Origin: G963674955 sp963674955
GTDB lineage: Bacteria; Desulfobacterota; Desulfovibrionia; Desulfovibrionales; Desulfovibrionaceae
Assembly: GCA_963674955.2 (NCBI GenBank)
Contig: CAXXKR010000004.1
Location: forward strand, 1,364,001-1,428,000
Reading direction: 5' to 3'
Length of the DNA stretch: 64,000 nt
The notes beneath the pieces are model-generated. The model did not search any database, was not told where the DNA came from, and was given only the letters and a program-made list of their open reading frames with translations. This document shows positions 1-8,823 of this stretch, piece after piece. Position 1 is the stretch's first letter; the number at the start of each line of letters is the position of its first letter. Made by a program: the position numbers and the translations under genes.

Positions 1-404
1 GGAATCTCGACCTTGGCCTCGGCCACATCCTCCGGAACCTTGATTCCGTAATGGTCGGCGTGCACGGCCACGGGCACGGTTATGCCCAGTTGGTTGCAAA
101 GGGCGTCCACGCGCCGGGCGATATTCCACAGGTTGGTCATGCAGTAGTTGCTTTCGGACCTGGCTATCTCGATGATGATGGCGGCATTGGCCTTTTGGGC
201 GGCCTGGAGGGCGCCCTGAATGACTATGAGGTTGCGGCCATTGGCCGCGATGGTCATGGCCCCGCCCTTCATGAGCATGGCCCGGTCGACGACCTTGCCG
301 CTTACCAGCAAGGCCCTGGAATTGGGGAAACATTGCACAACGTTGGGCGGACGCCCGATTGACAACGCCTTTTCAAATTTCTCGGTTGATATTTTCGCCG
401 ACAT
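1..404 (-). CDS. Class II fructose-bisphosphate aldolase-like protein, N-terminal part (cut by window edge)
   Basis: Only the first 134 codons are inside the window; the rest lies beyond base 1. The start ATG (402-404) has a strong AAGGAGG site about 5 nt upstream. The protein opens MSAKISTEKFEKALSIGR and reaches a VHADHYGIK stretch near residue 117. That resembles the zinc-binding HADH segment of class II ketose-bisphosphate aldolases, in particular the roughly 430-residue type of sulfate reducers. Such enzymes cleave fructose-1,6-bisphosphate to glyceraldehyde-3-phosphate and DHAP in glycolysis/gluconeogenesis. The zinc-ligand motif is seen; the exact substrate is inferred from family resemblance and cannot be settled from one third of the protein. 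Confidence 0.65.
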   Translation of the reverse strand, partial: MSAKISTEKFEKALSIGRPPNVVQCFPNSRALLVSGKVVDRAMLMKGGAMTIAANGRNLIVIQGALQAAQKANAAIIIEIARSESNYCMTNLWNIARRVDALCNQLGITVPVAVHADHYGIKVPEDVAEAKVEI

Positions 405-463
405 GCCGACCTCCTTGGACTGTTTGACGTGACGAAGGAAATTCTAGCCTATACGAAAAAAAA

Positions 464-502
464 GTCAAAAACAAAGAGGCCGATCCATGAATTGGACCGG
501 CC
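464..502 (-). terminator. Intrinsic terminator downstream of pal
   Basis: On the minus strand a 9-bp stem (GGCCGGTCC / GGATCGGCC, one G-T pair) is followed by a T-rich tract in two runs. It sits about 100 nt past the pal stop and ahead of the aldolase gene, so it should separate the two transcripts. Confidence 0.7.
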
Positions 503-600
503 CCTGATTATCATTCTGCCATGCGAGTGGTCAGGCCGGTTCCGAATACTCCGGGCTTGGAACAACCCGGAAACGGAACCTCCCGCCAAGTCTTGCGGCT

Positions 601-1137
601 TTAGCGGCTGGGCAGGAACTCGCAACGGCGGTTCTTGGCCCAGGCCTCTTCGTTGTGACCGGGGTCCGCCGGCCTTTCCTCGCCATAGCTGATCATGGTG
701 AAGCGCTTCTCGTCTATGCCCAGAATTCCGAGATAATTCACGGTGGACTTGGCTCTGCGGTCGCCGAGACCCATATTGTACTCGTTGGTGCCGCGCTCGT
801 CGCAATGTCCCTCGATCACGATGCTGATCTGGGGAAACTTCTGCAACAACTCGGCCTTGTACTTGAGAACATCCTCGGCCAGGGGCTTGACCTCGAAGCG
901 GTCGAAATCGAAATAAATGGGCTGTCCCAAAAGACTCATGGCCTCTTCAACCGTCATCTCGGCGGGGGCCGGAGCGGGCTGGGGCTTGGGCATGGGCTTG
1001 GGCGCGGGCTGGGTGTCCTCGACCACCACGACCTGCGGGGAAGCGGCCTTTTCCTTTTTGGCGCAACCGGCGCTGAGCAGCATTGATGCCATCACCAACA
1101 AAATCAACAGCAAAGAGAACCTGTGAATTTTTATCAT
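601..1137 (-). CDS. pal: Peptidoglycan-associated lipoprotein Pal (OmpA family)
   Basis: 178-residue outer-membrane lipoprotein. The N-terminus has a hydrophobic signal ending in a lipobox (LLSAGC, cleavage before Cys about 25). A proline/lysine-rich linker (PKPMPKPQPAPAP) follows, then a C-terminal OmpA-like peptidoglycan-binding domain (about 75-178) with IYFDFDRFEVKP and the diagnostic GHCDERGTNEYN and RRAKSTVNYL segments. Pal anchors the outer membrane to peptidoglycan and works with TolB/TolQRA in envelope constriction. No tol genes are visible in the part of the locus shown here. The length and motif order fit Pal well. A T-rich intrinsic terminator follows. Confidence 0.9.
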   Translation of the reverse strand: MIKIHRFSLLLILLVMASMLLSAGCAKKEKAASPQVVVVEDTQPAPKPMPKPQPAPAPAEMTVEEAMSLLGQPIYFDFDRFEVKPLAEDVLKYKAELLQKFPQISIVIEGHCDERGTNEYNMGLGDRRAKSTVNYLGILGIDEKRFTMISYGEERPADPGHNEEAWAKNRRCEFLPSR

Positions 1138-1311
1138 GTCGCACTCCTTGTCTTGAGGCTTGTAGACTTATTACATCACGATTTAAGGCGTCAATATGTC
1201 ACAATAACTTATACTGCTATACAAATGCAACTTTAACACGCCCGAAACCGTTTGAACAGTGACAAAGCCCCTTGGCGCCGGAAGCCTTTTCTTAGCGCAA
1301 GCGCCTGCCAT

Positions 1312-1349
1312 AAAACACAAAAAAGGCGGAACCCTTTGAGAGTCCCGCC
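1312..1349 (-). terminator. Intrinsic terminator downstream of the VPLPA-CTERM gene
   Basis: Minus strand: GGCGGGAC and GTTCCGCC pair (8 bp, one G-T) around a 9-nt loop and are followed by TTTTTTGTGTTTT. It lies 25 nt after the stop codon of the gene at 1374. Confidence 0.75.
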
Positions 1350-1373
1350 CGTATGGTCTTCTTTGCTTCTGTT

Positions 1374-2096
1374 TTATCTCTTTCCGCGCCTGATTCCGAG
1401 CAGGCCCAGGAGGCCGGAACCCAGGAGCCAGACCGCCGCGGGAATGGGCACTGCCGTGCTTTGCAGGTTGCCGAAGGAAACGTCGAACATGGGTACTCCG
1501 TCCTGAAAGGAGCCCGTGAACTGGAACTTGCCTTCCACGGTCAGGGGCAGGCCCATGGCCCCGCCATTGTCCGTCATGAAGTAGTAGGTCTTGGGCTGGT
1601 CCACTGCGTTTCCGCTGTCGAACATCTGGTTGAAGGCCGTGCCGCCCACGTTCAGGTCCGTGACCCTGGACTTCTGGTTGGCGCTGTTGCCCTTCATGTA
1701 AAGCTTAACCGCGTTGAAGGACATGGTCCCGGAATAACCGGTCAGGTCGTAGGTCGCGGTGCTGGAGCCGTAAACCGAGTTGGAGACCGTGGCCGTGATG
1801 AGCGAAGGGCTTAGGGTCACGGCGAAATCGAACCAGACCTTGTTGCCGTATGTCCCGGCAAAGGTGTTGGTCCCCCGGTTGGCGGGGTTGGTGATGTCCT
1901 CGACACCGGCCCAGACCTGGCCCATCTGGCCGGAGGTCAGGGAATTCCTGTAGCTGCCCGTGATCTCCCAGCCGACTTCGTTGTAGCCGTTGAGATTGTT
2001 GAGCTTTATGAAATCGGCCTGGGCAACGCCCGCCCCAAGCAGGGCCGCTGAAAACAAAATCGCCGCCAGAAGCCTTCTTAATGTGTTTGACTTCAT
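1374..2096 (-). CDS. VPLPA-CTERM (PEP-CTERM-like) sorting-signal exported protein
   Basis: 240-residue secreted protein of unknown function. An N-terminal signal peptide (MKSNTLRRLLAAILFSAALL, cleavage near AQA-D) is followed by a Gly/Ser/Thr/Asn-rich, probably beta-rich body without recognisable catalytic motifs. The tail, VPIPAAVWLLGSGLLGLLG then RRGKR, is the VPLPA variant of the PEP-CTERM tripartite signal. Proteins with this tail are expected to be processed by an exosortase and displayed at the cell surface or in exopolysaccharide. I chose the ATG at 2096 because the upstream in-frame ATG at 2108 is embedded in the GGAGG ribosome site that serves 2096. Monocistronic, with its own terminator. 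No exosortase gene is in the window. Confidence 0.85.
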   Translation of the reverse strand: MKSNTLRRLLAAILFSAALLGAGVAQADFIKLNNLNGYNEVGWEITGSYRNSLTSGQMGQVWAGVEDITNPANRGTNTFAGTYGNKVWFDFAVTLSPSLITATVSNSVYGSSTATYDLTGYSGTMSFNAVKLYMKGNSANQKSRVTDLNVGGTAFNQMFDSGNAVDQPKTYYFMTDNGGAMGLPLTVEGKFQFTGSFQDGVPMFDVSFGNLQSTAVPIPAAVWLLGSGLLGLLGIRRGKR

Positions 2097-2635
2097 GGCT
2101 ACCTCCACTTTTAGTTTTTATTTCCACCCTGTCAGACAGGGGTTTTCCCCATTATTGTGGAATATAATTCCTGATGAACCACAGGTCAATGGTAAAAATA
2201 ATTTAATAAATAAGACCGAACGATTATAACATGCACATTTGCTGTTCATCCCTTAGCACAAGAATAATCCAAGTCCGTCATGGACATAAGGATTTTACCC
2301 GACTCTCGCCGCAAACAAAGCCCTGTAAATTCATGCGGCCACGCGTTTCCCCCAAAGAAATGACCCTGGCTGGAAGAAAACGGCACGGAAATAAACCCGG
2401 CGGGGAAAGTCATCGGAGAAACTCTGGAAACGACTGACAAGCCGGACTGATCGCCGGGGAAACAGCCCACGAACCACCTCCCTTCCCGGATCTGCTGACC
2501 TTTCGGGAGGCAGACAAATCGGACCTGAACCTATCGAAAATACCACTCGTTTTTTTGACTGTTGAATCATAATATCATATACGACACTCGCGTGAGAAAG
2601 AGCTCACATTTCTCATTCCCTGTCCCAAAAAAACG
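2097..2635. other. 539-bp intergenic region, no gene seen
   Basis: Divergent spacer between the VPLPA-CTERM gene (minus) and the sulfotransferase gene (plus). It must hold both promoters. Short open frames on either strand lack ribosome sites and protein-like composition. I see no hairpin with a T-run and no repeats. Confidence 0.5.
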
Positions 2636-2647
2636 ATGGAGACGACC

Positions 2648-3937
2648 GTGGCCCCTTCACGCTTCATTGATGCCGACAACCTGGAAAACGGCGATAAAAT
2701 CGCCATCTACGGGTATGGCGGAAGAGGGCTTGAACTTCTGGCGGAGATAGGGGAGTCGGGCAAGGACGTCCGGGTCCTATTTTTCGTCGACTCTTACAAT
2801 AACACCGATTACGACGGCACACCGGTTAGAAAGTACTCATCCATTCCCAAAGCGGAATTGGAAAAGGTCAAAGTCATAGTGGCCTCCAACTTCTGGCAGG
2901 AGATAGGCGACGACTTGAAACGCGACGGCCTGGACAATGTTTTCATCTACGACCCCAACAAGAGCCGCAAGCGCACCCGTGATTACAACGCACTTATCAT
3001 CGAACTGGTGGCCATTGCCGACAGGCGGCAGGTCGGCGACTACCCTAAGGACGGCTCGGCGGACGGTCTGAAAAAGCTGGTCCTGCACAGCGACAGCTCA
3101 AACCATGTTCTGAACCTTCCCAACACAATCCACGAGGGCTACGTCAACCATCACTCCGAAACCGACATCCAAAAGACACTGGAGGGACACGGGGTGGCCG
3201 AGGCGGTTGTCCTCTGTCCCAAGACCGAGCAAAACCGACTCTTCTACAAAAACACATTGTCCCGTCTGCCGAACAAAATTCCGGCCTTCATCCACGCTCC
3301 CCAGGTGAAATACGCCAAGGCCTTTGTCATGGAAGAGCTTTCCGCAATCTATTTCCCGATTCCCAAATGCGGCAGCTCCTCCATATTGGCGCTTTTGCAG
3401 AAGACTTTCGACGACGGGACCCAGGTTCACCGTTTCTCAGGCCCGGAAGCCAAGCTAAAATTCATCAATCTGGACGAATTCGATCTTGACGGTTATTTCA
3501 CCTTCACCTTCATGAGACACCCCCTGCACAGGGTGGCATCCCTCTATCACAAGGGCGACGGTGTTAAAGACTACTACATGTTCAATGAAATATCCGGCTA
3601 CTGGGGGGCCGACAGGCTGAACTTCGACCTGTTCGCAAATTTCGTGGCTAAATGCGACGACCTTTTTGCGGACGTGCATTTCAAGTCGCAAGTGGACTTC
3701 ATCACGGACTCCAACGGGCAAGTATGCGCGGATTTCATCGGCAGGCTGGAGACCTTCAACGCCGACTGGGAATACATATCTGACAGGACCGGCATTCCCA
3801 AACGGACGGGGAAAAAGAACGCTTCCAAACGGCCCTCCCGCAGCTACGAAGACTTCTACTCCCCCCTCACCAAAAGACTCATTGAAGAAAGATACAAAAG
3901 GGATATCGCATTTTACAACGACATCTCCGCCAAATAA
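2648..3937 (+). CDS. Sulfotransferase family protein with N-terminal Rossmann-like domain
   Basis: About 429 residues in two parts. The first ~110 residues contain a nucleotide-binding-like start (IAIYGYGGRGLELL) with alternating beta/alpha character, as in small domains attached to carbohydrate-modifying enzymes. After a variable middle, a Sulfotransfer_2-type domain begins near residue 235: PIPKCGSSSI is the 5'-phosphosulfate loop for PAPS, and FMRHPLHRVASLY is the 3'-phosphate-binding segment. The predicted role is transfer of sulfate from PAPS to a glycan. An ATG lies at 2636, but the GTG at 2648 has a GGAG six bases upstream that overlaps that ATG, so I prefer 2648. The glycan target is unknown. 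Stand-alone gene. Confidence 0.75.
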   Translation: MAPSRFIDADNLENGDKIAIYGYGGRGLELLAEIGESGKDVRVLFFVDSYNNTDYDGTPVRKYSSIPKAELEKVKVIVASNFWQEIGDDLKRDGLDNVFIYDPNKSRKRTRDYNALIIELVAIADRRQVGDYPKDGSADGLKKLVLHSDSSNHVLNLPNTIHEGYVNHHSETDIQKTLEGHGVAEAVVLCPKTEQNRLFYKNTLSRLPNKIPAFIHAPQVKYAKAFVMEELSAIYFPIPKCGSSSILALLQKTFDDGTQVHRFSGPEAKLKFINLDEFDLDGYFTFTFMRHPLHRVASLYHKGDGVKDYYMFNEISGYWGADRLNFDLFANFVAKCDDLFADVHFKSQVDFITDSNGQVCADFIGRLETFNADWEYISDRTGIPKRTGKKNASKRPSRSYEDFYSPLTKRLIEERYKRDIAFYNDISAK

Positions 3938-3971
3938 CCGCGCCCACAAGAAAGCCGCCCTGCCAGCCGGG

Positions 3972-4444
3972 TTATTTCCTGAACTTCGCCACCCGCTCGT
4001 CCTGACCTGCGGTGATTTTCTGGAAATGCATGTAGTCGATCTTGCCCTTTGCGGCCCAGTCTCCACCCCATTCCCAGCCCATGCGCTTGAACGCCTTGAC
4101 CACGGGGGATTCAGGCCCAATGGTTCCCGGCAGGGACAAGTCACAGGTCGCCCCCGGAGGAAGGATCAGGTCGCCCTTTATATAGGGGTTCAGGCGCGGG
4201 TTTATGTCGATGGCCATGCTCATGGCGTGCATGGAAAGCTTCCTCGCGCCGACTATGGGCCGCCACACGTAGGCCGAGGTGTTGTTGGTGTCGGGCGACA
4301 ACCCGTAGGAGCCTTTTTCTGGATAATGGGATGGGCGATGGGCAGGACGCTTTCAACAGGAAAACCGCTGAAATCCGCCGCTGCGACCGGCGACGAAAAC
4401 GCGAACCGACCTAAAGCCACGGCAATAATGCAATCATTATCCAC
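3972..4444 (-). pseudogene. M15 family D-Ala/L-Ala peptidase, frameshifted
   Basis: The 3' part (3972-4301 and a little upstream) encodes a clear M15C-type peptidase core: TNNTSAYVWRPIVG, SMHAMSMAIDINP with the zinc His and Asp, then GWEWGGDW and DYMHF with the last zinc His. No start with a ribosome site precedes it in that frame. A signal-peptide-like stretch (IIAVALGRFAFSSPVAAADF) followed by VESVLPIAHPIIQK lies just upstream in another frame. The two join if one base is changed in a run of five A (minus strand; T at 4314-4318). I read this as one gene broken by a homopolymer frameshift; even joined it would be short (about 150 residues). It abuts the island insertion site. A sequencing error in the run is the main alternative. 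Confidence 0.55.
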
Positions 4445-4510
4445 GTGTCCAGGGTGAATGAGGGGAAACGGGGGCGGATTTGGGGGGCGGGTATGGTGGT
4501 GACCCCGGCA

Positions 4511-4542
4511 CAAAAAAACCCGCTCGCGAATGCAAACGGGTT
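4511..4542 (-). terminator. Terminator of the original tRNA-Arg transcript
   Basis: Minus strand AACCCG ... CGGGTT stem followed by seven T, 12 nt beyond the CCA end of the split tRNA-Arg 3' half. It marks the original end of the host tRNA transcription unit. Confidence 0.7.
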
Positions 4543-4553
4543 GATTTCTCATA

Positions 4554-4600
4554 TGGTGACCCCGGCAGGATTCGAACCTGCGACACCCAGATTAGGAATC
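4554..4600 (-). pseudogene. tRNA-Arg(CCT) 3' half, orphaned by island insertion
   Basis: Minus strand: anticodon CCT, the 3' side of the anticodon stem (TCTGG), variable loop, a perfect T-arm (GCAGG TTCGAAT CCTGC), acceptor strand CGGGGTC and encoded ACCA. Upstream of the anticodon the sequence is island DNA (TGCACAGGATT...) and does not pair as a D-arm or acceptor. Joined to the 5' half at 25991-26031 it gives a perfect tRNA with anticodon arm CCAGA-TTCCTAA-TCTGG. This is the displaced host half, not a functional gene. Confidence 0.9.
4590..4600. repeat. attL core of the tRNA-Arg island
   Basis: Core GATTAGGAATC, identical to 25991-26001 in the same orientation. To the left is host tRNA sequence, to the right island sequence (CTGTGC). 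Confidence 0.85.
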
Positions 4601-4681
4601 CTGTGCACTATACACAACCATTTGATATAATTGAAGAAAAAAGTCTAGAAAAAGTCAAATGTCAACATTTTTGGAGCTTGA

Positions 4682-4700
4682 GGTTGGCAACTGGTTGGCA
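4682..4700 (+). repeat. Direct repeat pair GGTTGGCA near attL
   Basis: GGTTGGCA at 4682-4689 and again at 4693-4700 (11-bp period). The same octamer occurs as a pair, in the same orientation, near the right end (25741, 25754). Candidate integrase arm-type binding sites. Confidence 0.5.
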
Positions 4701-4832
4701 TAAATGTACTTTTTTATGTGACAAGTGAACAGGATTCTGGACACACCTTTGAAAACACCATCACCATCGAATAGTTCTGAACTTGTTGCATTCAGAGCCA
4801 AAAGAGAGTTTTATCGTGTCATGATATTGTAG

Positions 4833-5357
4833 TTAATCATATTTCTCCCGTGTTGCAGCATCGCTCATTGAAGGCTCAATAATGTGCTGCCATACCGGAT
4901 CATCCCAAGTCTTCAGAGTAGTGTGCATATCGAGATATTTCTTGGGAATTGGATGTGTTCCGACCACAACCTTAACTGAGTATTTTTCTTCTAAAAATGT
5001 CTTGAAGACATCGATATACGGACACGGTGGATACCCTACAACCAGTCCGGTCGCCAGATGAATGACTTCGGCACCGTTCTTAACCATTTCATCGCCGAGG
5101 TATTCAATATTTCCGCCTGGACAACCGTCACAAGAAGTGTAGCCAACAAGCTCGATGTTTGTATCTTTATAGATATCGAATGCACCTTCTTTGTTTTTCA
5201 TAGCCCGAAAACATTTACCTCCAGCGCAACGCCGATATCGATCACAAATTACGATGCCAATTTTGGTTGTCGGCTTCATTTTAGCAAACTCCATTAGGTT
5301 GTCTTTGTATGTTGTCGAAAAACATAAGGATAATTGGTTGATGGCATCAAAGAACAT
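4833..5357 (-). CDS. CGGC domain-containing protein
   Basis: About 174 residues. The recognisable domain starts at KIGIVICDRYRRC and contains CAGGKCFRAM, the TSCDGCPGG motif and a conserved PPCPY, all with invariant cysteines. This matches the CGGC family of small Cys-rich proteins thought to bind a metal or FeS cofactor; their biochemical role is unknown. The ATG at 5357 overlaps the stop of the upstream kinase (TTGATG), suggesting translational coupling. The first ~25 residues are not family-like, so an internal ATG at 5279 (MKPTTKIGI) is an alternative start. Coupling to a hybrid sensor kinase suggests it is part of the signal input or output, which is inference. Confidence 0.8.
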   Translation of the reverse strand: MFFDAINQLSLCFSTTYKDNLMEFAKMKPTTKIGIVICDRYRRCAGGKCFRAMKNKEGAFDIYKDTNIELVGYTSCDGCPGGNIEYLGDEMVKNGAEVIHLATGLVVGYPPCPYIDVFKTFLEEKYSVKVVVGTHPIPKKYLDMHTTLKTWDDPVWQHIIEPSMSDAATREKYD

Positions 5358-8300
5358 CAACCTTTGAGCAGTTCAGAGATAACCGAATTCAATTCGTCTA
5401 CTTCAATAGGCTTTGCCAAGTAACCATTCATGCCAGCGTTCAGGAAGTTTTCCTTGTCACCAGACATGGCAAAAGCTGTGAGAGCTACTATCGGTATCGT
5501 TGAGTTTTTCTCCCCAGCCTGTCCTGAACGTATTGCCTTGGTTGCCTCGACACCGTCCATTATGGGCATCTGGATGTCCATCAGGATGATGTCAAAGGTG
5601 CTTTTGCCAAGCTCATCCACGACTTCTTTGCCATTACCTACAGAAGTGACTTTGTATCCTGCTTTCTGAAGGATTGTTTGCAACGCTGTCCTGTTCACCT
5701 TTTCATCTTCAGCGATAAGGATGGAATGGGGACAGGGTTCGTGACACAGGCTAGAAGCTTCATGCTGAATGGCAAAACTTTCACTTTCGTCAATCTTAAA
5801 CGGTAGGCAGAAATGAAACTCTGTACCATTTCCAGGCTCGCTCGCTACAGAGACATTACCCCCCATAAGCTTTACGAGTTGACGCACAATGGATAGCCCA
5901 AGACCAGCCCCTTGGTAAGCTCGTTTATATCCTTCATCAGCTTGTGTGAATGGTTCGAAAAGTTGGTCAAGTCTATCTTCTTCAATCCCTATGCCAGTGT
6001 CGGACACCGAAAACAGGATTCGCAGGGTGTCTCTCGTCTTGTGAGGAAGCGGATATGCTTCACATCTTATCGAACCTGACTCGGTAAATTTGACTGCATT
6101 TCCAATTAAGTTATTTAGTATCTGCTGCACCCTGATCTGATCGCCAATGAGCTTAGAAGGGAGTGACGGATGAATATTGAAGAAAAGGCTAATGCCTTTT
6201 TGATCACATGCAGGACCGAATAACTGCTTAGCGAGTTCGAGAGTCTCTTTTAACTCGAAGGGATTTTCTACGAGATTGAGTTTTCTAGCTTCGACCCTTG
6301 TTAAATCTAAAATGTCACTCAAAAGGTTTGTTAGTCTTTTGGCAGAGTTGATTGCTAAAGAAACATATTCTTCCTGCTCATCGTTCAAATGTGTTGTTTT
6401 GAGGAGTTGGTGCATTCCCATTATGCCATTAAGAGGTGTCCTTAACTCATGGCTCATATTTGCAAGAAACATGGATTTGGTATGGTTTGCTTGTTCAGCT
6501 TCTTCTTTGGCTTTGACAAGACCTTCTTGATACTCTCGCTCTGACGTGATGTCTCGGAATACACAGTGCGTTTGCCTAAAAGTGCCATCGGGGTTTTTAC
6601 TAATTCTTCCAGTGAAGGTAACCAGAGCGAACTCACCATTCTTCTTATTTATCCCCAATTCAACACCACGGGTTTCGCCTGTTGCCTTGAGACGTGGAAA
6701 ATTCTCTCGATATTGCTCTACCCAATCAGGGTGAAGGATTTCTGAAAAGTTCTTGCCAATCAATTCGTCTAATCTGTAGCCTAGGGTTTCACAAAACATT
6801 TTATTCACTGTAATGAAATTACCATCAATATCCAATGATTGGTATGGAATTGGTGCGTCGTTGAATAGCACTCGAAACATTTGTTCGCTTTCTTCAAGTC
6901 TTTTCTCAGCATTCTTCCTTTCGGTGATATCTCTTGCAACACCATAAAAGAACCTTTGATTATCTTCTTCAAAAGAAACACCATTCACCTCAACAGGAAA
7001 AGTATACCCATCTATTCTAATGTGTTTAGTTTCGAAAAGAAAAGGTTCTTCATTCTTGATATTAGACCAAAAATCAACGAACTTTGCTTTATCAAAATTC
7101 GCATCTACTTCATCTATGGTCAGTTTCAAGATTTCATCTTTCGATCTTCCGAGAGAAATGCTAGCTTGTTTGTTCGCATCGACAAAACGACCATCGCTAT
7201 CGATTGTAAAAATCGCATCAATTGAGCAATCTTTCAGTCTTTGGAATCGCTGCTCATTTCTGACAATGCTATTCTCTAATGTTTTTATATTTGTAACATC
7301 TTGTATTGTTCCACGAAGCTTATAACCATTAGGGCCTTTCACAGCCTCTGGCTTGCAGATAGATCGTACCCATTTGCTCTCACCATTTGGCAAGTCTAAA
7401 AACAACAAAATATCGTATGGAGTTCCGTCCTGTATGGCCCTTCTGATCGACTGCCAAAACAGCTTGAAATACTCTCCAGTGTAAATATTTTTGTATTCAT
7501 CAAGTGTCGGTGGTCCAAGAGACGGTTCTCTTTTATATACTTTATACACCTCTTCAGACCACTCTGGCGTCCCAACTTCTGGATCAAAACTCCAATTACC
7601 AATAGAGGCAATTTGCTGCGCCAATTGCAAATCTGCGTAAGCGTTTTTAACTATTTTTTCTGATTCTTTCCTAGTAGTTATGTCAGTATGAGCGCCAACC
7701 ACCTTAACAGGTTTACCGCTTTCATCACGCTGTACAACTTTACCCCTTGTGTAAATCCACTTGTAAGACCCGTCTTTGCTTTTAATCCTTAATTCGGCTT
7801 CATACTTCTCACTTGTTCCGTTCAAATAGGAATTAAACGAATCATCAAACAGTTTTCGGTCCTCAGGATGTATATTCTCATTACAATAGCAACCAAAGCT
7901 AGGAACCTCTTCTTTACTAAACCCGAGCATGGTTGCCCATCTTTCAGAGCAATTAAAATCACCAGTGACTAAGTTATACTCCCATATACCATCGTCAGTT
8001 GCTTCTAAAGCTTGCTGAAGATTTTCTTTATTCCTAATTGCCTGTTGATGAATGGTGTTGTTTTTCTCCACATTTGAAAGCCACAAGTCCAACTCACTGA
8101 TTTCTTTTGCCTTTGAGAAGTAAACATCAGGCGGAATAAAATATATATTTTGTTTAAATATTTTTTTCCCATAAACCATCATGGGATGGGACTGGACAGC
8201 AGCTCTTAGAACCTTTTCAGAATATCTGTTCTTATCGTAAACACACAATGACATGAAAGGATACTTTGGAAAAAGTTCCTCGTTGATGATATTTTCATAG

Positions 8301-8731
8301 TATATAATTTTTTCTTCAAGACCATTACCACCAAGACAAAACGTAGCTTCGCCTACTGCTCGAATATTATCGTATCCCTTTGCAACAGCAGATGTAGCGA
8401 AATCCTTCCAGCCGTTCATCGTCTCGTCAGGAATGAAACCACCCTTTGAAGAATAATGCTGTTTTACATCGATAAGCACTAGACTCCCACAATCAATTAC
8501 ATCTTGAGGGATTATACCAAGTTTTTCCAAATCCTGAAATACAAGATTATGTGAATATGCGTCGGTTGCCATAATACAGCAATCATTGGCAATAAGTCCG
8601 TCAGCTATAAATTTCGAAGCGACATATCTATAATCTTCAAGCTCCTCATACATCATGAGGATGTGCTTCTGTTCTTTCATATAGCCAAGGAATTCTCGCT
8701 CAAAAATACTTATGTCGGTCAAATCTCGCAT
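5357..8731 (-). CDS. MEDS-domain hybrid sensor histidine kinase/response regulator with multiple PAS domains
   Basis: 1124 residues. Residues ~1-215 form a MEDS (DcmR-like sensory) domain with EEFLGYMKEQKHILMMYE-like opening and GEATFCLGG. About four PAS/PAC units follow (~235-740), each ending in motifs such as GAHTDITTRK, GTIQDVTNIK, GVARDITERK and CVFRDITSER. Then come a HisKA dimerisation domain (NMSHELRTPLNG, the phospho-His), a HATPase_c domain (NNLIGNAVKFT, DTGIGIEE, GAGLGLSI) and a C-terminal receiver (AEDEKVNR, phospho-Asp in ILMDIQMPIMDG). No transmembrane segments are seen, so it should be a cytosolic redox or small-ligand sensor. The receiver has no output domain. GGAG lies 6 nt before the ATG. 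The downstream CGGC gene overlaps its stop. Confidence 0.9.
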   Translation of the reverse strand: MRDLTDISIFEREFLGYMKEQKHILMMYEELEDYRYVASKFIADGLIANDCCIMATDAYSHNLVFQDLEKLGIIPQDVIDCGSLVLIDVKQHYSSKGGFIPDETMNGWKDFATSAVAKGYDNIRAVGEATFCLGGNGLEEKIIYYENIINEELFPKYPFMSLCVYDKNRYSEKVLRAAVQSHPMMVYGKKIFKQNIYFIPPDVYFSKAKEISELDLWLSNVEKNNTIHQQAIRNKENLQQALEATDDGIWEYNLVTGDFNCSERWATMLGFSKEEVPSFGCYCNENIHPEDRKLFDDSFNSYLNGTSEKYEAELRIKSKDGSYKWIYTRGKVVQRDESGKPVKVVGAHTDITTRKESEKIVKNAYADLQLAQQIASIGNWSFDPEVGTPEWSEEVYKVYKREPSLGPPTLDEYKNIYTGEYFKLFWQSIRRAIQDGTPYDILLFLDLPNGESKWVRSICKPEAVKGPNGYKLRGTIQDVTNIKTLENSIVRNEQRFQRLKDCSIDAIFTIDSDGRFVDANKQASISLGRSKDEILKLTIDEVDANFDKAKFVDFWSNIKNEEPFLFETKHIRIDGYTFPVEVNGVSFEEDNQRFFYGVARDITERKNAEKRLEESEQMFRVLFNDAPIPYQSLDIDGNFITVNKMFCETLGYRLDELIGKNFSEILHPDWVEQYRENFPRLKATGETRGVELGINKKNGEFALVTFTGRISKNPDGTFRQTHCVFRDITSEREYQEGLVKAKEEAEQANHTKSMFLANMSHELRTPLNGIMGMHQLLKTTHLNDEQEEYVSLAINSAKRLTNLLSDILDLTRVEARKLNLVENPFELKETLELAKQLFGPACDQKGISLFFNIHPSLPSKLIGDQIRVQQILNNLIGNAVKFTESGSIRCEAYPLPHKTRDTLRILFSVSDTGIGIEEDRLDQLFEPFTQADEGYKRAYQGAGLGLSIVRQLVKLMGGNVSVASEPGNGTEFHFCLPFKIDESESFAIQHEASSLCHEPCPHSILIAEDEKVNRTALQTILQKAGYKVTSVGNGKEVVDELGKSTFDIILMDIQMPIMDGVEATKAIRSGQAGEKNSTIPIVALTAFAMSGDKENFLNAGMNGYLAKPIEVDELNSVISELLKG

Positions 8732-8823
8732 GGGTTCTCCGGGATCATGGCATTGGTACTTTTTCGCTATCAGTATAGAAGGGACTCAGCAAAAAAGCTA
8801 AAGAAATTTGACATTCAAAAACC

